The notes: a model not told the origin generated them from the letters alone. A stretch of 64,000 nucleotides of DNA from Alkalimarinus coralli (GCF_023650515.1 NZ_CP096016.1:3970001-4034000), one strand, 5' to 3'; shown: positions 1-9,900, counted from the first letter of the stretch. Numbers and translations are program-made.

Positions 1-203
1 GCACAGGTAATATGAATTGCCAGATGTGCCAATATCGTGTGCAGATTCTGGGGAGTGAACATAAAGTCGGCACTCCTCAAGAGGGTCACCATCATCACGT
101 TCGGGGCTCTGGTACCGATGCAGATCATGATCATCATAGTCATCACCACGGACACAGTCACGATCACCATCACGGCCATCACCATAGCCACGATCATAAA
201 TGA
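1..203 (+). CDS. cbiX: Sirohydrochlorin cobaltochelatase CbiX, C-terminal end (partial)
   Basis: The reading frame is open to the left edge of the window, so only the last 66 or so codons are present. The fragment carries a CxxC pair (NCQMCQYRVQ) followed by PQEGHHHHVRG and then a long His/Asp-rich tail. This ending is typical of the long form of CbiX, where the cysteine motif holds an Fe-S cluster and the histidine tail is thought to bind metal. The enzyme inserts Co2+ into sirohydrochlorin (early-cobalt route). An internal ATG at 12 could be mistaken for a start, but the conserved motif begins at once after it, so it is internal. The cobalamin genes that follow on the same strand support the assignment. 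The catalytic domain lies outside the window and cannot be checked. Confidence 0.8.
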   Translation, partial: TGNMNCQMCQYRVQILGSEHKVGTPQEGHHHHVRGSGTDADHDHHSHHHGHSHDHHHGHHHSHDHK

Positions 204-247
204 CCGCGAGTAGTTATCATTCGAAAACACTAAAATTTACACTCTTT

Positions 248-320
248 GTCACCCTCGCGAAGGCGGGGGTCCAGTGTTTAAAATAACAGCTCTATGGATT
301 CCCGCCTTCGCGGGAATGAC
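248..320. repeat. Dispersed palindromic repeat, family 1, simple copy
   Basis: The left arm reads GTCACCCTCGCGAAGGCGGG and the right arm CCCGCCTTCGCGGGAATGAC, separated by a short AT-rich loop, so the whole unit can fold into a long hairpin. It fills the gap between cbiX and cobH. Related copies lie at 6801-6915 and 53065-53127. It resembles the REP-like element with GGAATCCA-type inner ends found across many proteobacteria. It may also act as a transcription attenuator between the two genes; this is inference. Confidence 0.8.
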
Positions 321-383
321 GGCGGTTGCAGAGTGGTATAGCGTAAATATCAATAATCCGTAACGATTGTAAAACCAAAGGCT

Positions 384-1049
384 ATGTCAAAAACTGAACT
401 CTATCATTACGAAAAAGACCCGCACGCTATTGAAGTGGAGTCATTCCGGCAGATTCGGGCACTCACAGACCTCAGTGCCCTTTCTGCTGACGAAGCTCAG
501 GTCGCCATGCGCCTTATACATACCTGCGGCGACCCATCCCTCATTGAAGATATCTATCTTTCTGAGCACGCGGTCTCTGCTGGAATAGCAGCCGGATTAG
601 AGGCAGCATCGAGTCAAACCACGGTTCTTTGCGACGTTGAGATGGTCAAACACGGCTTAACCCGCCGTTTTCAAACGGGCCCGGTACACTGTTTTTTAAA
701 CGATGAACGTGTACCTGAGTTGGCCAAATCCAACGGCGAAACACGGTCCATGGCAGCCCTCTCACTATGGCAGCCGCATTTAAAAGACAGTGTGGTTATT
801 ATTGGCAACGCCCCAACCGCACTATTCCGGTTGTTAGAAATGATCGCAGCGGGGGCAGATAAACCGGCGCTGATTATAGGGATGCCGGTCGGCTTTGTCG
901 GAGCGGCGGAATCCAAAGAAGCGCTCATTGAAGCGTCGAGCAGCATGGGCCTGAATGTGATGTCACTGAGAGGCAAACGAGGTGGCAGTGCATTGTCTGC
1001 CAGCGCCTGGAATGCCTGCTTAAGACTGTCACGAGGCATTTGTTTCTAA
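384..1049 (+). CDS. cobH: Precorrin-8X methylmutase (CobH/CbiC)
   Basis: This enzyme moves the methyl group from C-11 to C-12 of precorrin-8X to give hydrogenobyrinate, late in corrin ring synthesis. The 221-residue length is close to the family norm. The N-terminal YEKDPHAIEVESF block and the RLIHTCGD motif, whose His46 matches the catalytic histidine of the family, are both present, as is the IIGNAPTALFRL block near residue 140. It is the first complete gene of a tight plus-strand cobalamin operon and its stop codon overlaps the next start by one base (TAATG at 1047-1051). Confidence 0.93.
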   Translation: MSKTELYHYEKDPHAIEVESFRQIRALTDLSALSADEAQVAMRLIHTCGDPSLIEDIYLSEHAVSAGIAAGLEAASSQTTVLCDVEMVKHGLTRRFQTGPVHCFLNDERVPELAKSNGETRSMAALSLWQPHLKDSVVIIGNAPTALFRLLEMIAAGADKPALIIGMPVGFVGAAESKEALIEASSSMGLNVMSLRGKRGGSALSASAWNACLRLSRGICF

Positions 1050-2377
1050 TGAAATCGACAATACCTTCTCAAGCGCCGTTAGCTTCCAACATGAGCTCAA
1101 CCTCTCAACCAAAATGGATCGGATGCCCAATAAATATTATTGGGCTGGGCGTTGGAGCAGGAACCGGCCCAGCACTTGGCGAGTCTGCACAGGCGGCATT
1201 GCACAATGCCGATTGGGTGGTCGGCGCAGAGCATCAACTGGAGAAGGTTTCCGGCTATCAAACTAAAGGGGAAAAAATCCCCTACCCTTCGCCCTTCTCC
1301 GGCTTAGCTGAGTGGCTGTTTAAGCATCAGCAGCAACGTATCGTCCTGTTGGCGTCTGGCGATCCTCTGTACTACGGGTTGGGTGATTGGTTAGGGAGAA
1401 CGGTGGGGCGGGAGCAGCTGGTCTTTCATGCCAATATTTCAAGTATTCAAGCAGCTTTTCATCAATTGGGACTGCCATGGCAAAGTTCTGAAACAATCAC
1501 CCTGCATGGTCGGCCTCTCGCCAGTCTTCGTGCGCGTGTTCAACCAGGCAAACTATACGCGGTACTCACCGATCAACACAGCCACCCTGCCGCCATCGCC
1601 CATGAGTTAATCGATTGTCAGTTTGAACAGTCACTGCTCTGGGTCTGCGAAGACTTGGGAGGCAAAGCGCAACAAATTAGATCATTTCATGTTGATGACC
1701 CCAAGCTGACCTCAGAAACCTTTCACCCGTTGCACGTAACCATTATTCAGTGCCAAGGCTCCGGGGGGCTTCTGCCTACCTTCCCCGGTATTGAAGACGC
1801 ACTATTTGAAACAGGCAAAGCCCCCGGAAAAGGGCTCATCACTAAAAAAGAAGTTCGTTTGGCAATACTCTCGCAACTGGCACCCAAGGCAGGGGATATT
1901 GGCTGGGATATTGGTGCTGGCTGCGGCAGTGTGGCCATTGAGTGGGCACGCTGGAACCCAAATGGAACCGTTTTCGCTGTCGAAAACAATGCGGAACGAC
2001 TCAGCTACTGCAGCGCCAACCAAACAACGTTCGGTGTGGTTAATAACCTCCATATTATCGATGGCACAGCACCTGATGCCTGTGACTCTTTGCCAGACCC
2101 GGATGCCGTATTTATTGGCGGCAGTGGTGGCCAGCTTGAACAGATTCTCAACACCGCGTTGAGTCGGCTTAAACCCGCAGGCAAAGTGGTCGCATCCGCA
2201 GTAACCGAAACCACTAAGGCAACGCTTATTCAGTTTGCGGAACAAACACCCGCGTCTGTCTCGGTCGAGTGGTCACAAATAGCATTATCTCGCGGCGACT
2301 CTATCGCAGGCCAGCTAGTGATGCGGCCTCAACTGCCCGTGACGCTTCTTACGCTGACCAAAGGGGTTGAGAGTTGA
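1049..2377 (+). CDS. cobL: Precorrin-6Y C5,15-methyltransferase, decarboxylating (CobL, CbiE-CbiT fusion)
   Basis: A two-domain enzyme that methylates C-5 and C-15 of precorrin-6Y and removes the C-12 acetate carboxyl. Residues about 28-235 form the tetrapyrrole methylase domain (INIIGLGVGAG at the start, ASGDPLYYGLG inside). Residues about 260-440 form a class I SAM methyltransferase domain with DIGWDIGAGCGSVAIEWA as the SAM-binding loop. In the anaerobic route the halves are separate proteins CbiE and CbiT; the fusion is the CobL form. The frame can be read from a TTG at 1040, but the ATG at 1049 overlapping the cobH stop is the more natural start and gives 442 residues. The 3' end overlaps cobI. 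Confidence 0.93.
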   Translation: MKSTIPSQAPLASNMSSTSQPKWIGCPINIIGLGVGAGTGPALGESAQAALHNADWVVGAEHQLEKVSGYQTKGEKIPYPSPFSGLAEWLFKHQQQRIVLLASGDPLYYGLGDWLGRTVGREQLVFHANISSIQAAFHQLGLPWQSSETITLHGRPLASLRARVQPGKLYAVLTDQHSHPAAIAHELIDCQFEQSLLWVCEDLGGKAQQIRSFHVDDPKLTSETFHPLHVTIIQCQGSGGLLPTFPGIEDALFETGKAPGKGLITKKEVRLAILSQLAPKAGDIGWDIGAGCGSVAIEWARWNPNGTVFAVENNAERLSYCSANQTTFGVVNNLHIIDGTAPDACDSLPDPDAVFIGGSGGQLEQILNTALSRLKPAGKVVASAVTETTKATLIQFAEQTPASVSVEWSQIALSRGDSIAGQLVMRPQLPVTLLTLTKGVES

Positions 2378-3132
2378 GCCCAACAAACAGAAAAGAGCCT
2401 CAAACATCGGGCATATTTTATGGCTTAGGTGTAGGGCCAGGCGACCCTGAACTTATAACCCTGAAAGCCGCAAGGTTAATCAGCCAGTGTGATGTCATTT
2501 GTTACCTCTGCAATGATGCAAATAGCGACAAACCAGGCCACTCCCAATCAAAAGACATTGCTCAGGCGCTGATTAACGAGAGAGCAACCAAAGCCGTTGA
2601 AATTGCTATCCCGATGCCTTACAAGCGAGACCGAACCGCAGCCAATAGTGCTTACGATCAAGCGGCAGAAAAGATTCGAATAGCCCTTCAACAGGGCCAG
2701 ACGGTGGTGTTTCTCTGCGAGGGCGACCCGCTGTTTTTTGGCTCTTACAGCTATCTGCAAGAGCGACTATGTGATGAGTTCACTTGTATATCGGTACCTG
2801 GCATCAGCTCACCCAATGCAGCCAGCGCTGTAGCCGGCATTCCGCTTACCATGCAGAAAGAGAACTATGCGGTACTTTCAGGACGTCTGAGTGATGAAAA
2901 AATACTCAGCCATCTAAATGAGTTTGATAGCCTGGTACTGATGAAAGTCGGGCAATCCAGGCCGCGACTAGTCAACCTGATCAAGACGAGCGGACGCCTC
3001 CATGAAACCGTCTATGTAGAGTACGCGACCCGCGAGCAGCAGAAAGTAATCTATGATATATCGACACTAAGCGCAGAAGCAGGGCCTTACTTTTCGTTGT
3101 TTATAGTTACCCGACAGCAAAGGGAACAATAG
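2374..3132 (+). CDS. cobI: Precorrin-2 C20-methyltransferase (CobI/CbiL)
   Basis: This SAM-dependent enzyme converts precorrin-2 to precorrin-3A. The N-terminal GLGVGPGDPELITLKAARLI signature and the internal EGDPLFFGSYSYL and VPGISS blocks are diagnostic for the tetrapyrrole methylase fold and specifically match the CobI/CbiL branch. The start is a TTG whose last two bases begin the TGA stop of cobL, so the genes overlap by four bases and are probably translationally coupled. No ATG is available before the conserved signature. The length of 252 residues is normal. Whether the substrate carries cobalt cannot be told from sequence. Confidence 0.93.
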   Translation: MSPTNRKEPQTSGIFYGLGVGPGDPELITLKAARLISQCDVICYLCNDANSDKPGHSQSKDIAQALINERATKAVEIAIPMPYKRDRTAANSAYDQAAEKIRIALQQGQTVVFLCEGDPLFFGSYSYLQERLCDEFTCISVPGISSPNAASAVAGIPLTMQKENYAVLSGRLSDEKILSHLNEFDSLVLMKVGQSRPRLVNLIKTSGRLHETVYVEYATREQQKVIYDISTLSAEAGPYFSLFIVTRQQREQ

Positions 3133-3143
3133 AATACTCTCTC

Positions 3144-3926
3144 ATGAATAACACATCCTCTAGCACCGTCATAAGCCTCACGGACAAAGGCCAGCAATTA
3201 GCGACTCGTTTAGTCGCGCTGGGGGTCGCCACCCATCACCAACATAAACCCAAACCATTTGCTGATCAGGTACAAACACTGTTTTCGAGCGGTGAACGAC
3301 TTATTTTGATCTGCGCCACAGGTATTGCCATACGAACCCTTGCCCCCGTGCTGGCAGATAAATACAAAGACCCTGCCGTATTAGTGCTCGACGAACATGG
3401 GCAGTTTGTCATTCCGCTTTTGTCTGGGCACGAAGGGGGAGCCAACGATTGGGGTCGGCAGGTTGCACAGGTAATTGATGCTCAACTGGTGATTACCAGT
3501 GCACAAACCTATCTAAAGCCAAGATATATTGCAGGAATGGGGTGTGAAAGGCACTGCCCAATGCCTGTGCTAAGACAGTTGCTTGAAGAGACGTTGCTGC
3601 TATCGAACCTCACCGTTGATGATCTAAGCGCTATAGCCAGTATTGACGTAAAACAGGATGAAGTCGGGCTTATCGAGCTAGCGGCAAAGCTCAACATCCC
3701 TTTTCACACCTATAGTGCTGAAAGGCTTAGGACAGTTGAAAACCAGCTTACGCAAAAGTCCGATATTGTTTATAGAGAAGTAGGCTGCTACGGCGTTGCA
3801 GAAGCTGCTGCGCTGATTGATGCCAGCAGCCTATTCAATAATCAACAGACAACGCCTGAACTACTAATACCGAAACATAAAAACAGACAGGCGACCTGTG
3901 CGGTTGCCCGAATATACGAAAGCTGA
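3144..3926 (+). CDS. cbiG: CbiG/CobE-like cobalamin biosynthesis protein (compact, no middle domain)
   Basis: CbiG opens the delta-lactone of cobalt-precorrin-5A and releases acetaldehyde. The N-terminal part (residues about 10-115) has the CbiG_N motifs GIAIRTLAPVL, DPAVLVLDEHGQFVIPLLSG and HEGGAN. The C-terminal part from about residue 128 has the CobE/CbiG_C start GMGCERHCP and later IASIDVKQDEVGL. At 260 residues it is well below the roughly 350 of enterobacterial CbiG, and the N and C domains follow each other directly, so the middle domain appears to be missing. Such N+C proteins may act as CobE-like binding proteins or as real hydrolases; the sequence does not decide. It sits 11 bases after cobI and 7 bases before cobJ. 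Confidence 0.85.
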   Translation: MNNTSSSTVISLTDKGQQLATRLVALGVATHHQHKPKPFADQVQTLFSSGERLILICATGIAIRTLAPVLADKYKDPAVLVLDEHGQFVIPLLSGHEGGANDWGRQVAQVIDAQLVITSAQTYLKPRYIAGMGCERHCPMPVLRQLLEETLLLSNLTVDDLSAIASIDVKQDEVGLIELAAKLNIPFHTYSAERLRTVENQLTQKSDIVYREVGCYGVAEAAALIDASSLFNNQQTTPELLIPKHKNRQATCAVARIYES

Positions 3927-3933
3927 GAACACC

Positions 3934-4743
3934 ATGAGTAAATTGTACGTGATCGGAACCGGCCCTGGCGGGTTGGAGTATTTACCACCTATCGCAAGAG
4001 ACGCCATCGAAGACAGTCAACAGCTAGTGGCTTATGGCCTTTATCTTGACCTGTTAGGAGACCTCATTGCCGGCAAAGTTCGCCACGACCGTCCACTGGG
4101 TGAAGAGATAGAACGGGCTCGCCTGGCACTACAACTGGCCGCTAAGGGCGAAAATACAGCACTCATCTCCAGTGGGGATATTGGCATATTTGCCATGGCA
4201 ACACTGGTATTCGAGCTATTGGATAAAGAACCTGAAGCCGGTTGGGAGCATATTGAGATTGAAGTAGTGCCTGGAATATCTGCCATGCAAGCAGCGGCCA
4301 GTAAAATTGGCGCACCACTCGGTCATGACTTTTGCGCGATATCGCTATCCGACCTGCTAACCCCGTGGGAAACCATAGAAACCCGCTTAAACGCGGCCGG
4401 GCAAGGTGATTTTGTTATCTCATTTTATAACCCTGTTTCAATTAAACGAGATTGGCAGTTAGCCAAAGCAAAAGAGATTTTGTTGCAGTATCGACCTGCA
4501 ACAACTCCAGTGATTATTGGTCGTAACCTCACCCGTCAAGATGAAAAAGTGACGGTTACCACGTTAGCCGAACTCGACCCAACGCAGGTCGATATGCTGA
4601 CACTGGTGATGGTTGGTAATAGCGACAGCCGACATGTTGCTGTCACAAATGGTGAAACCAAACGTGACTGGGTTTACACACCTAGAGGCTATTCAAAAAA
4701 ACTCGCCTTCCACAATAAGTCTACAGAGGCCGTTAGCTCATGA
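3934..4743 (+). CDS. cobJ: Precorrin-3B C17-methyltransferase (CobJ/CbiH)
   Basis: This enzyme methylates C-17 and contracts the macrocycle. The start YVIGTGPGGLEYLPPIARDAI, the SSGDIGIFAMATL block, VVPGISAMQAAAS and the long FVISFYNPVSIKRDWQL segment are typical of CobJ/CbiH. The frame is open from a GTG at 3898 inside the end of cbiG, but the ATG at 3934 lies just before the conserved N-terminus and is chosen here, giving 269 residues. The gene ends with an ATGA overlap with cobM. The ring-contraction chemistry differs between the oxygen-using and cobalt-first routes, and this protein alone does not identify the route. Confidence 0.93.
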   Translation: MSKLYVIGTGPGGLEYLPPIARDAIEDSQQLVAYGLYLDLLGDLIAGKVRHDRPLGEEIERARLALQLAAKGENTALISSGDIGIFAMATLVFELLDKEPEAGWEHIEIEVVPGISAMQAAASKIGAPLGHDFCAISLSDLLTPWETIETRLNAAGQGDFVISFYNPVSIKRDWQLAKAKEILLQYRPATTPVIIGRNLTRQDEKVTVTTLAELDPTQVDMLTLVMVGNSDSRHVAVTNGETKRDWVYTPRGYSKKLAFHNKSTEAVSS

Positions 4744-5537
4744 GTGTATTTTTTGTCGGTGCCGGGCCTGGCGACCCGGAGCTTATTACCGTTAAGGCGC
4801 TAAGAATCATTCAGCAAAGCCCTGTCATTCTCTACGCAGGCTCGCTGGTTCCAGAAGAGGTTTTGGCTGACGCCCGAGAGGGTGCATTAGTTATCGATAC
4901 TGCCCCCCTTAACCTGGAAGAAATTATCGAACTGATAAAACAGGCTCACGAGAAAGGGCAAAACGTTGCCAGGGTTCACTCCGGTGACCCATCAATATAC
5001 GGCGCCACCGGTGAGCAGATGCGTCGCCTGGACCAACTCGGCATTCCTTATGAAACGGTGCCCGGTGTCACTGCCACCAGTGCCTCAGCGGCTTGGTTAA
5101 ACAAGGAGCTGACGCTTTCCGGCATTACCCAGACCGTCATCATGACTCGCTATGCCGGTAAAACCCCCATGCCGGAACGTGAGAACCTAAAGTCACTGGC
5201 ACAGCATGGTGCAACTCTGGCGATTCATTTAGGGGTCACCCGCATCCATAAAATCGTCGAAGACTTGATTCCATTTTATGGCGAAGACTGCCCGGTCGCA
5301 GTATGCTATCGCACCAGCTGGCCTGATGCAGACAAGATTACCGCCACCCTCGGCACCATTGTCGATAAAGTACGGGAAAAGAAATTTACCCGCACCTCGC
5401 TAATTCTGGTGGGTCATGTGCTCGACCCTGAAAACTTTGATGATTCGTTCTTATATAGCGAAGATCAGGCTCATGTTTATCGACCAAAAGTTAAACCAGC
5501 AGAGCCCAGAAAGGTAAAGCGACCCGAAGTCGAATAA
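4740..5537 (+). CDS. cobM: Precorrin-4 C11-methyltransferase (CobM/CbiF)
   Basis: A SAM-dependent methylase acting on C-11 of precorrin-4. FFVGAGPGDPELITVKALRII opens the protein, and VHSGDPSIYGATGEQM, VPGVTATSASAAWLNKELTL and VAVCYRTSWPD follow as expected for CobM. The length of 265 residues is normal, with a short Lys/Pro-rich C-terminus. The start ATG overlaps the cobJ stop by four bases, so the two are likely co-translated. It is the last gene of the tight part of the operon; a family 2 repeat follows at 5545-5641. Confidence 0.94.
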   Translation: MSVFFVGAGPGDPELITVKALRIIQQSPVILYAGSLVPEEVLADAREGALVIDTAPLNLEEIIELIKQAHEKGQNVARVHSGDPSIYGATGEQMRRLDQLGIPYETVPGVTATSASAAWLNKELTLSGITQTVIMTRYAGKTPMPERENLKSLAQHGATLAIHLGVTRIHKIVEDLIPFYGEDCPVAVCYRTSWPDADKITATLGTIVDKVREKKFTRTSLILVGHVLDPENFDDSFLYSEDQAHVYRPKVKPAEPRKVKRPEVE

Positions 5538-5544
5538 GATATTT

Positions 5545-5641
5545 GTAGCCTTGAGGCAGCGAAGCGAAGTCAGGGTTTGTATTTTTTAATACTCAGTTAA
5601 CAACCCCTGATTCTGGTCGTGCCTCCCGTCATCAAGGCTAC
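5545..5641. repeat. Dispersed inverted-repeat element, family 2, copy 1
   Basis: The unit begins GTAGCCTTGA and ends TCAAGGCTAC, a perfect 10-base inverted pair, with an inner partial pairing (TCAGGGTT against AACCCCTGA). The AGCGAAGCGAAGTCAGG arm is a variant of a GTAGCC...GAAGCG(C/A)AG... repeat common in proteobacterial intergenic DNA. It lies between cobM and cobW. Relatives are at 10887-10993 and 63828-63912. Confidence 0.75.
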
Positions 5642-5679
5642 GGTGAAACTCATTTAGATCGTTTATGAAAGGAACAATC

Positions 5680-6762
5680 ATGCAACTAAACAAAATACCT
5701 GCCACTGTTGTTACCGGCTTCTTAGGGAGCGGCAAAACCACGTTACTTTCTAATATTTTGAAGCAAGCTAATGGCAAACGTATTGCCGTCATCGTTAACG
5801 AGTTTGGCGAGCTGGATATCGATGCGGATCTGCTTAGAAGCTGCCCATTAGAATGTGAAGAAGAAAACACACCAGAACAACCAACCAATGGCGAAAACGG
5901 TGTTTATGAACTCGCCAATGGCTGTATCTGCTGCACCGTTGAAGAAGAGTTTCTACCGGTTATGAAAGAACTGGTCGCACGCCGTGATGATATCGACCAC
6001 ATATTGATTGAAACCTCTGGACTGGCGCTACCAAAGCCATTAGTACAGGCGTTTAACTGGCCAGAAATCAAAGCACACTGCACCGTTGATTCTGTTATTA
6101 CCGTCATAGACGGCCCAGCCGTTGCCGATGGCCGCTTTGCTCACAACCCTCAACAGGTTGAGCAACAACGTAAAGCTGATGAAAGCCTTGATCATGACCC
6201 AAGCTTGCAAGAGCTGCTGGAAGACCAGCTTAGCTCAGCCGACCTGATTGTCGTCAGTAAAAATGACTTGCTAGATCAAGCAACTAGAGAGTCAGTCGAC
6301 AAAACGGTGCGCGGCCGTGTTCCTGAAGAAGTAAAAATCATTCACGTGAGCGATGGTGACATTGCATCCGAGTTGATTATGGGCTTAGAAGCCGCCACAG
6401 AAGAGCGTATCGGTGGTATTCATACTCATCATGACCACCACCATGACCACGGTCACCACCATAAGCATGCCCATGACGACTTTGACTCTGTCTCGTTACA
6501 ATTAGGCAGCGTTGATAGTGACAAGCTAATCGATATCATCAAAGAGCTCATCGCAGAGCACACCATCTTTAGGGCGAAAGGCTTTGCCTCGGTGACAGAT
6601 AAACCGATGCGCCAGGTCATACAAGGCGTAGGCCAACGGATTGAAAGCTACTTTGACCGCTTATGGCAGCAGGACGAAGAGCGCTCCAGCCGAATCGTAT
6701 TGATTGGTAAGGGGCTGGATGAGGCGTTATTGCTCGCCGCGCTAAAGAAGGCTGAGGTTTAA
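5680..6762 (+). CDS. cobW: CobW-type GTPase / cobalt chaperone
   Basis: A G3E-family GTPase proposed to deliver Co2+ to the CobNST chelatase. The P-loop GFLGSGKTT is at residues 13-21 and the metal-binding CxCC motif GCICC at 81-85, followed by ILIETSGLALP and the guanine-specificity SKND near residue 200. A very histidine-rich stretch lies at about residues 247-266, before the CobW C-terminal domain (from about 275). An ATG at 5665 is in frame, but AAAGGA sits eight bases before the ATG at 5680, which gives the canonical N-terminus and 360 residues. Its position between cobM and cobN supports a role in cobalamin synthesis rather than a zinc-related COG0523 function. Confidence 0.9.
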   Translation: MQLNKIPATVVTGFLGSGKTTLLSNILKQANGKRIAVIVNEFGELDIDADLLRSCPLECEEENTPEQPTNGENGVYELANGCICCTVEEEFLPVMKELVARRDDIDHILIETSGLALPKPLVQAFNWPEIKAHCTVDSVITVIDGPAVADGRFAHNPQQVEQQRKADESLDHDPSLQELLEDQLSSADLIVVSKNDLLDQATRESVDKTVRGRVPEEVKIIHVSDGDIASELIMGLEAATEERIGGIHTHHDHHHDHGHHHKHAHDDFDSVSLQLGSVDSDKLIDIIKELIAEHTIFRAKGFASVTDKPMRQVIQGVGQRIESYFDRLWQQDEERSSRIVLIGKGLDEALLLAALKKAEV

Positions 6763-6800
6763 GTAGTGATCATCACTGCATACTTGGGTACCTGTTCTTT

Positions 6801-6915
6801 GTCATCCTCGCGAAAGCGGGGATCCACTATTTTAACAATACTACGAGCTATGGATTCCCGCCCACCCCAGGGTGCTCTCTCTTGCTACGCAATTCACCTT
6901 GTAAGCGGGAATGAC
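6801..6915. repeat. Family 1 palindromic repeat with an internal insert
   Basis: The left arm GTCATCCTCGCGAAAGCGGG and the inner TATGGATTCCCGC match family 1, but the right arm is interrupted at about 6862-6903 by a segment beginning CCACCCCAGGGTGCTCTC and ending CAATTCACCTTGTAA before GCGGGAATGAC resumes. Almost the same segment interrupts the copy at 53065-53127. It occupies the cobW-cobN gap. Confidence 0.8.
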
Positions 6916-6945
6916 AGTCGTTTCTATATGGACTCTCAGTAGACA

Positions 6946-9900
6946 ATGCACCTGTTAGCTGCCAAACCCGGTGGGTTCTCTGACGATGAAGGAATCATCG
7001 ATCTACAGCAATCACCGGCAGATATCGTCATCCTGGCTGCACAAGATAGTACGCTATCAATGCTGGCACAGTGTGCAGAGCGCCTGCCGGATGACTACCC
7101 CGGTATACGGCTGGCTAACTTTGTTAACCTCACTAAACCAGCGGCTTTTGACCTCTATGCCCATAAGGTGCTGGAGCAAGCAAAGCTTATTATAGTGTCA
7201 CTATTAGGGGGGAAGGCCTACCTCCCTTATGGCGTTGAGCAACTTCAGAAAATTTGCAACAGTACCGGCGCGCAACTGGCGATTGTACCGGGCGATGACC
7301 AACCGGACGAAGAGCTGTTCTCAGCCAGTACACTTGAAAGAGAAGACCTGATACGAATCTGGCGCTATTTGCGAGAAGGCGGTATTCGCAATACTGAAAA
7401 TGCCTATCGTTTTATTCAGCAAACCTTTTTTAAAGCGTCTCTGCCTCACAGCGAATCTATCACCGCATTTGAAGAGCCTCGCCCACTGCCCCGAACACTG
7501 ATCTACTGCCCACACCAACAGGAGCAGTCATTTCAGGAGTGGCAACAAAAAGTGCATCGGCGTCGCGAGCAGTCTGGGCAGTCAATTCCTACCGCTATTT
7601 TGCTGTTCTATCGAAGCCACCTTCAAGCAGGAAATACCGAAGCCTTTTCGGCGTTTATCAACGTGCTTGAACAACAAGGCCTGGCAGTATTGCCCATTGC
7701 CACCGCTTCATTAAAAGAACAAGAGTGTAAAGTTCTGGTCGATCAACTGGCACAAAAAAGTGACTGTCGGATTTTCCTGAACACTACCGCCTTCTCCATT
7801 CGCTCAGCGACCCTATCTACCACCAGCGAAAATGGAGCGCAAACCCCTTTAGGCAATGCACACCTTAGCTCTCAACCAGATTTGTTAGAACCAGATGCCC
7901 TATTTTCGGTCAATGCACCGGTGCTGCAAGTTATTCTCGCGGCGAATAGCGAAGATGATTGGCTCGAACACAGCCAAGGGTTACGCGCACGGGATATCGC
8001 TATGAATATTGCGCTGCCCGAAATGGATGGCCGAGTTATTTCCCGGGCGATCAGTTTTAAAAATGAAACCCAACTAAGTGACCGCACAGAATACAGTCAA
8101 GTTGGTTACCAGCTGCAACCGGATCGCGCAGAATTTGTTGCCGAACTTGCTGCTCGTTGGGCGTCACTCTCCATCACGCCTAATAATGAAAAGCGGGTTG
8201 CACTTATTCTTGCCAACTACCCTACCCGGGATGGCCGCATCGGCAACGGAGTCGGGCTTGACACCCCAGCCTCAACCATCGAAATACTTAACGCAATGGC
8301 AGGCGCGGGCTACCCTGTTAAAGCAATACCCGACACCGGTAATGCCTTGGTTGAAGAACTGCTAGGCAACATCACCAATGACCTCGACAGTATAGACTTG
8401 AGGCCCTGCCAGCAAAGCCTGGCGATAGACGAGTATCAGCACTATTTCGATAACCTGCCTCAAGAGTGCCAACAGGCGGTGTTAGATCGGTGGGGGCAGC
8501 CCACACAAGACCCCAAATATCGTTCCGGCCGTATTATGATCGCAGGTATTCGATTAGGGGAAACATTTGTCGGTATTCAGCCCGCCCGCGGGTTTAACAT
8601 CGATGTGGCGGCTAACTATCATGACCCAGATCTCGTGCCCCCTCACAGCTACCTGGCCTTCTATTTCTGGCTAAGACACAGCTACGAAGTTGATGCCTTT
8701 ATTCATATAGGTAAACACGGTAACCTCGAATGGTTACCAGGAAAAGGCCTGGCACTGAGCAACCAATGCTGGCCCGAAATCGCGCTGGGGCCAATGCCAC
8801 ACCTGTACCCGTTTATCGTTAACGACCCCGGTGAAGGGGCACAGGCAAAACGTCGCAGTCAGGCCGTGGTGCTCGACCACCTAATGCCCCCCATGACGCG
8901 AGCAGAAAGCTACGGAGAGCTCCAGGAGCTTGAACAATGGGTTGATGAGCTGTATCAGGCAATGGGGCTGGATGCTCGCAGAGAAGCCCTGCTGAGAAGC
9001 AAGATTCTCGACCTGATCAACCGCACTAACTTACTGGCTGAACTGAATTTAAAAGGCGATGACGTTAACGATGAAAACGCTGTACTCAACGAATTAGATG
9101 CCTACCTGTGCGATCTTAAAGAAGCACAAATTCGAGACGGGTTACATATTTATGGCGTAAAACCTGATGGCGAGCAGCGAGTGGATACGCTGGTTGCCCT
9201 TACTCGCCTGCCACGCGGCGAGCAGCGCGTCGAGGATGCCAGTATTCTCAGTTGTCTCGTAAAAGATTTAGCACTAACCTTGGAACCACAGCCGGATAGC
9301 CCGCTATTCGACCCGCTTCAGTTTGACGCCAAAGCACCTTGGTTAGGCCCTCAACCCGCTATCCTCAGCGATATACATCCAAGCCCGTGGCGAACCCATG
9401 CCGACACCCGTGAGAAACTTGAGTTACTCGCTAAACAGTTAATATCAAGCCACTTTCCGGATCAGGCTATAGATGAAAAAAACGGTGCGCAAGCGCACGC
9501 TATGGTGAGCCAGTTTGCGTGCACTTATGAACTTTTTCAGCATATTTCAAACGTTATCGCCCCCGCCTTTGACGGCAGTGCCTGCGAAGAGTTACGACAA
9601 CTTCTAAATGGTCTCGAAGGTGGCTTTGTCCCTCCAGGGGCCAGCGGCGCACCGACACGAGGCCGATTAGATGTGCTGCCAACGGGCAGAAACTTCTACT
9701 CGGTCGATAGTCGCAGTATTCCAACTCCTGCCGCCTGGGAGCTGGGGCAGGCCTCCGCAGAGCAATTGGTCATGCGCCATCTGCAAGAGCATGGTGATTA
9801 CCCCAAAACGCTCGGGCTATCGGTGTGGGGCACTGCAACAATGCGTACCGGAGGCGATGACATTGCCCAGGCTTTCGCGCTAATGGGCATTAAACCGGTT

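Noticed and set aside
204-383. Cobalamin riboswitch before cobH
   Set aside because: The gap is a family 1 hairpin; no B12-box sequence was seen.
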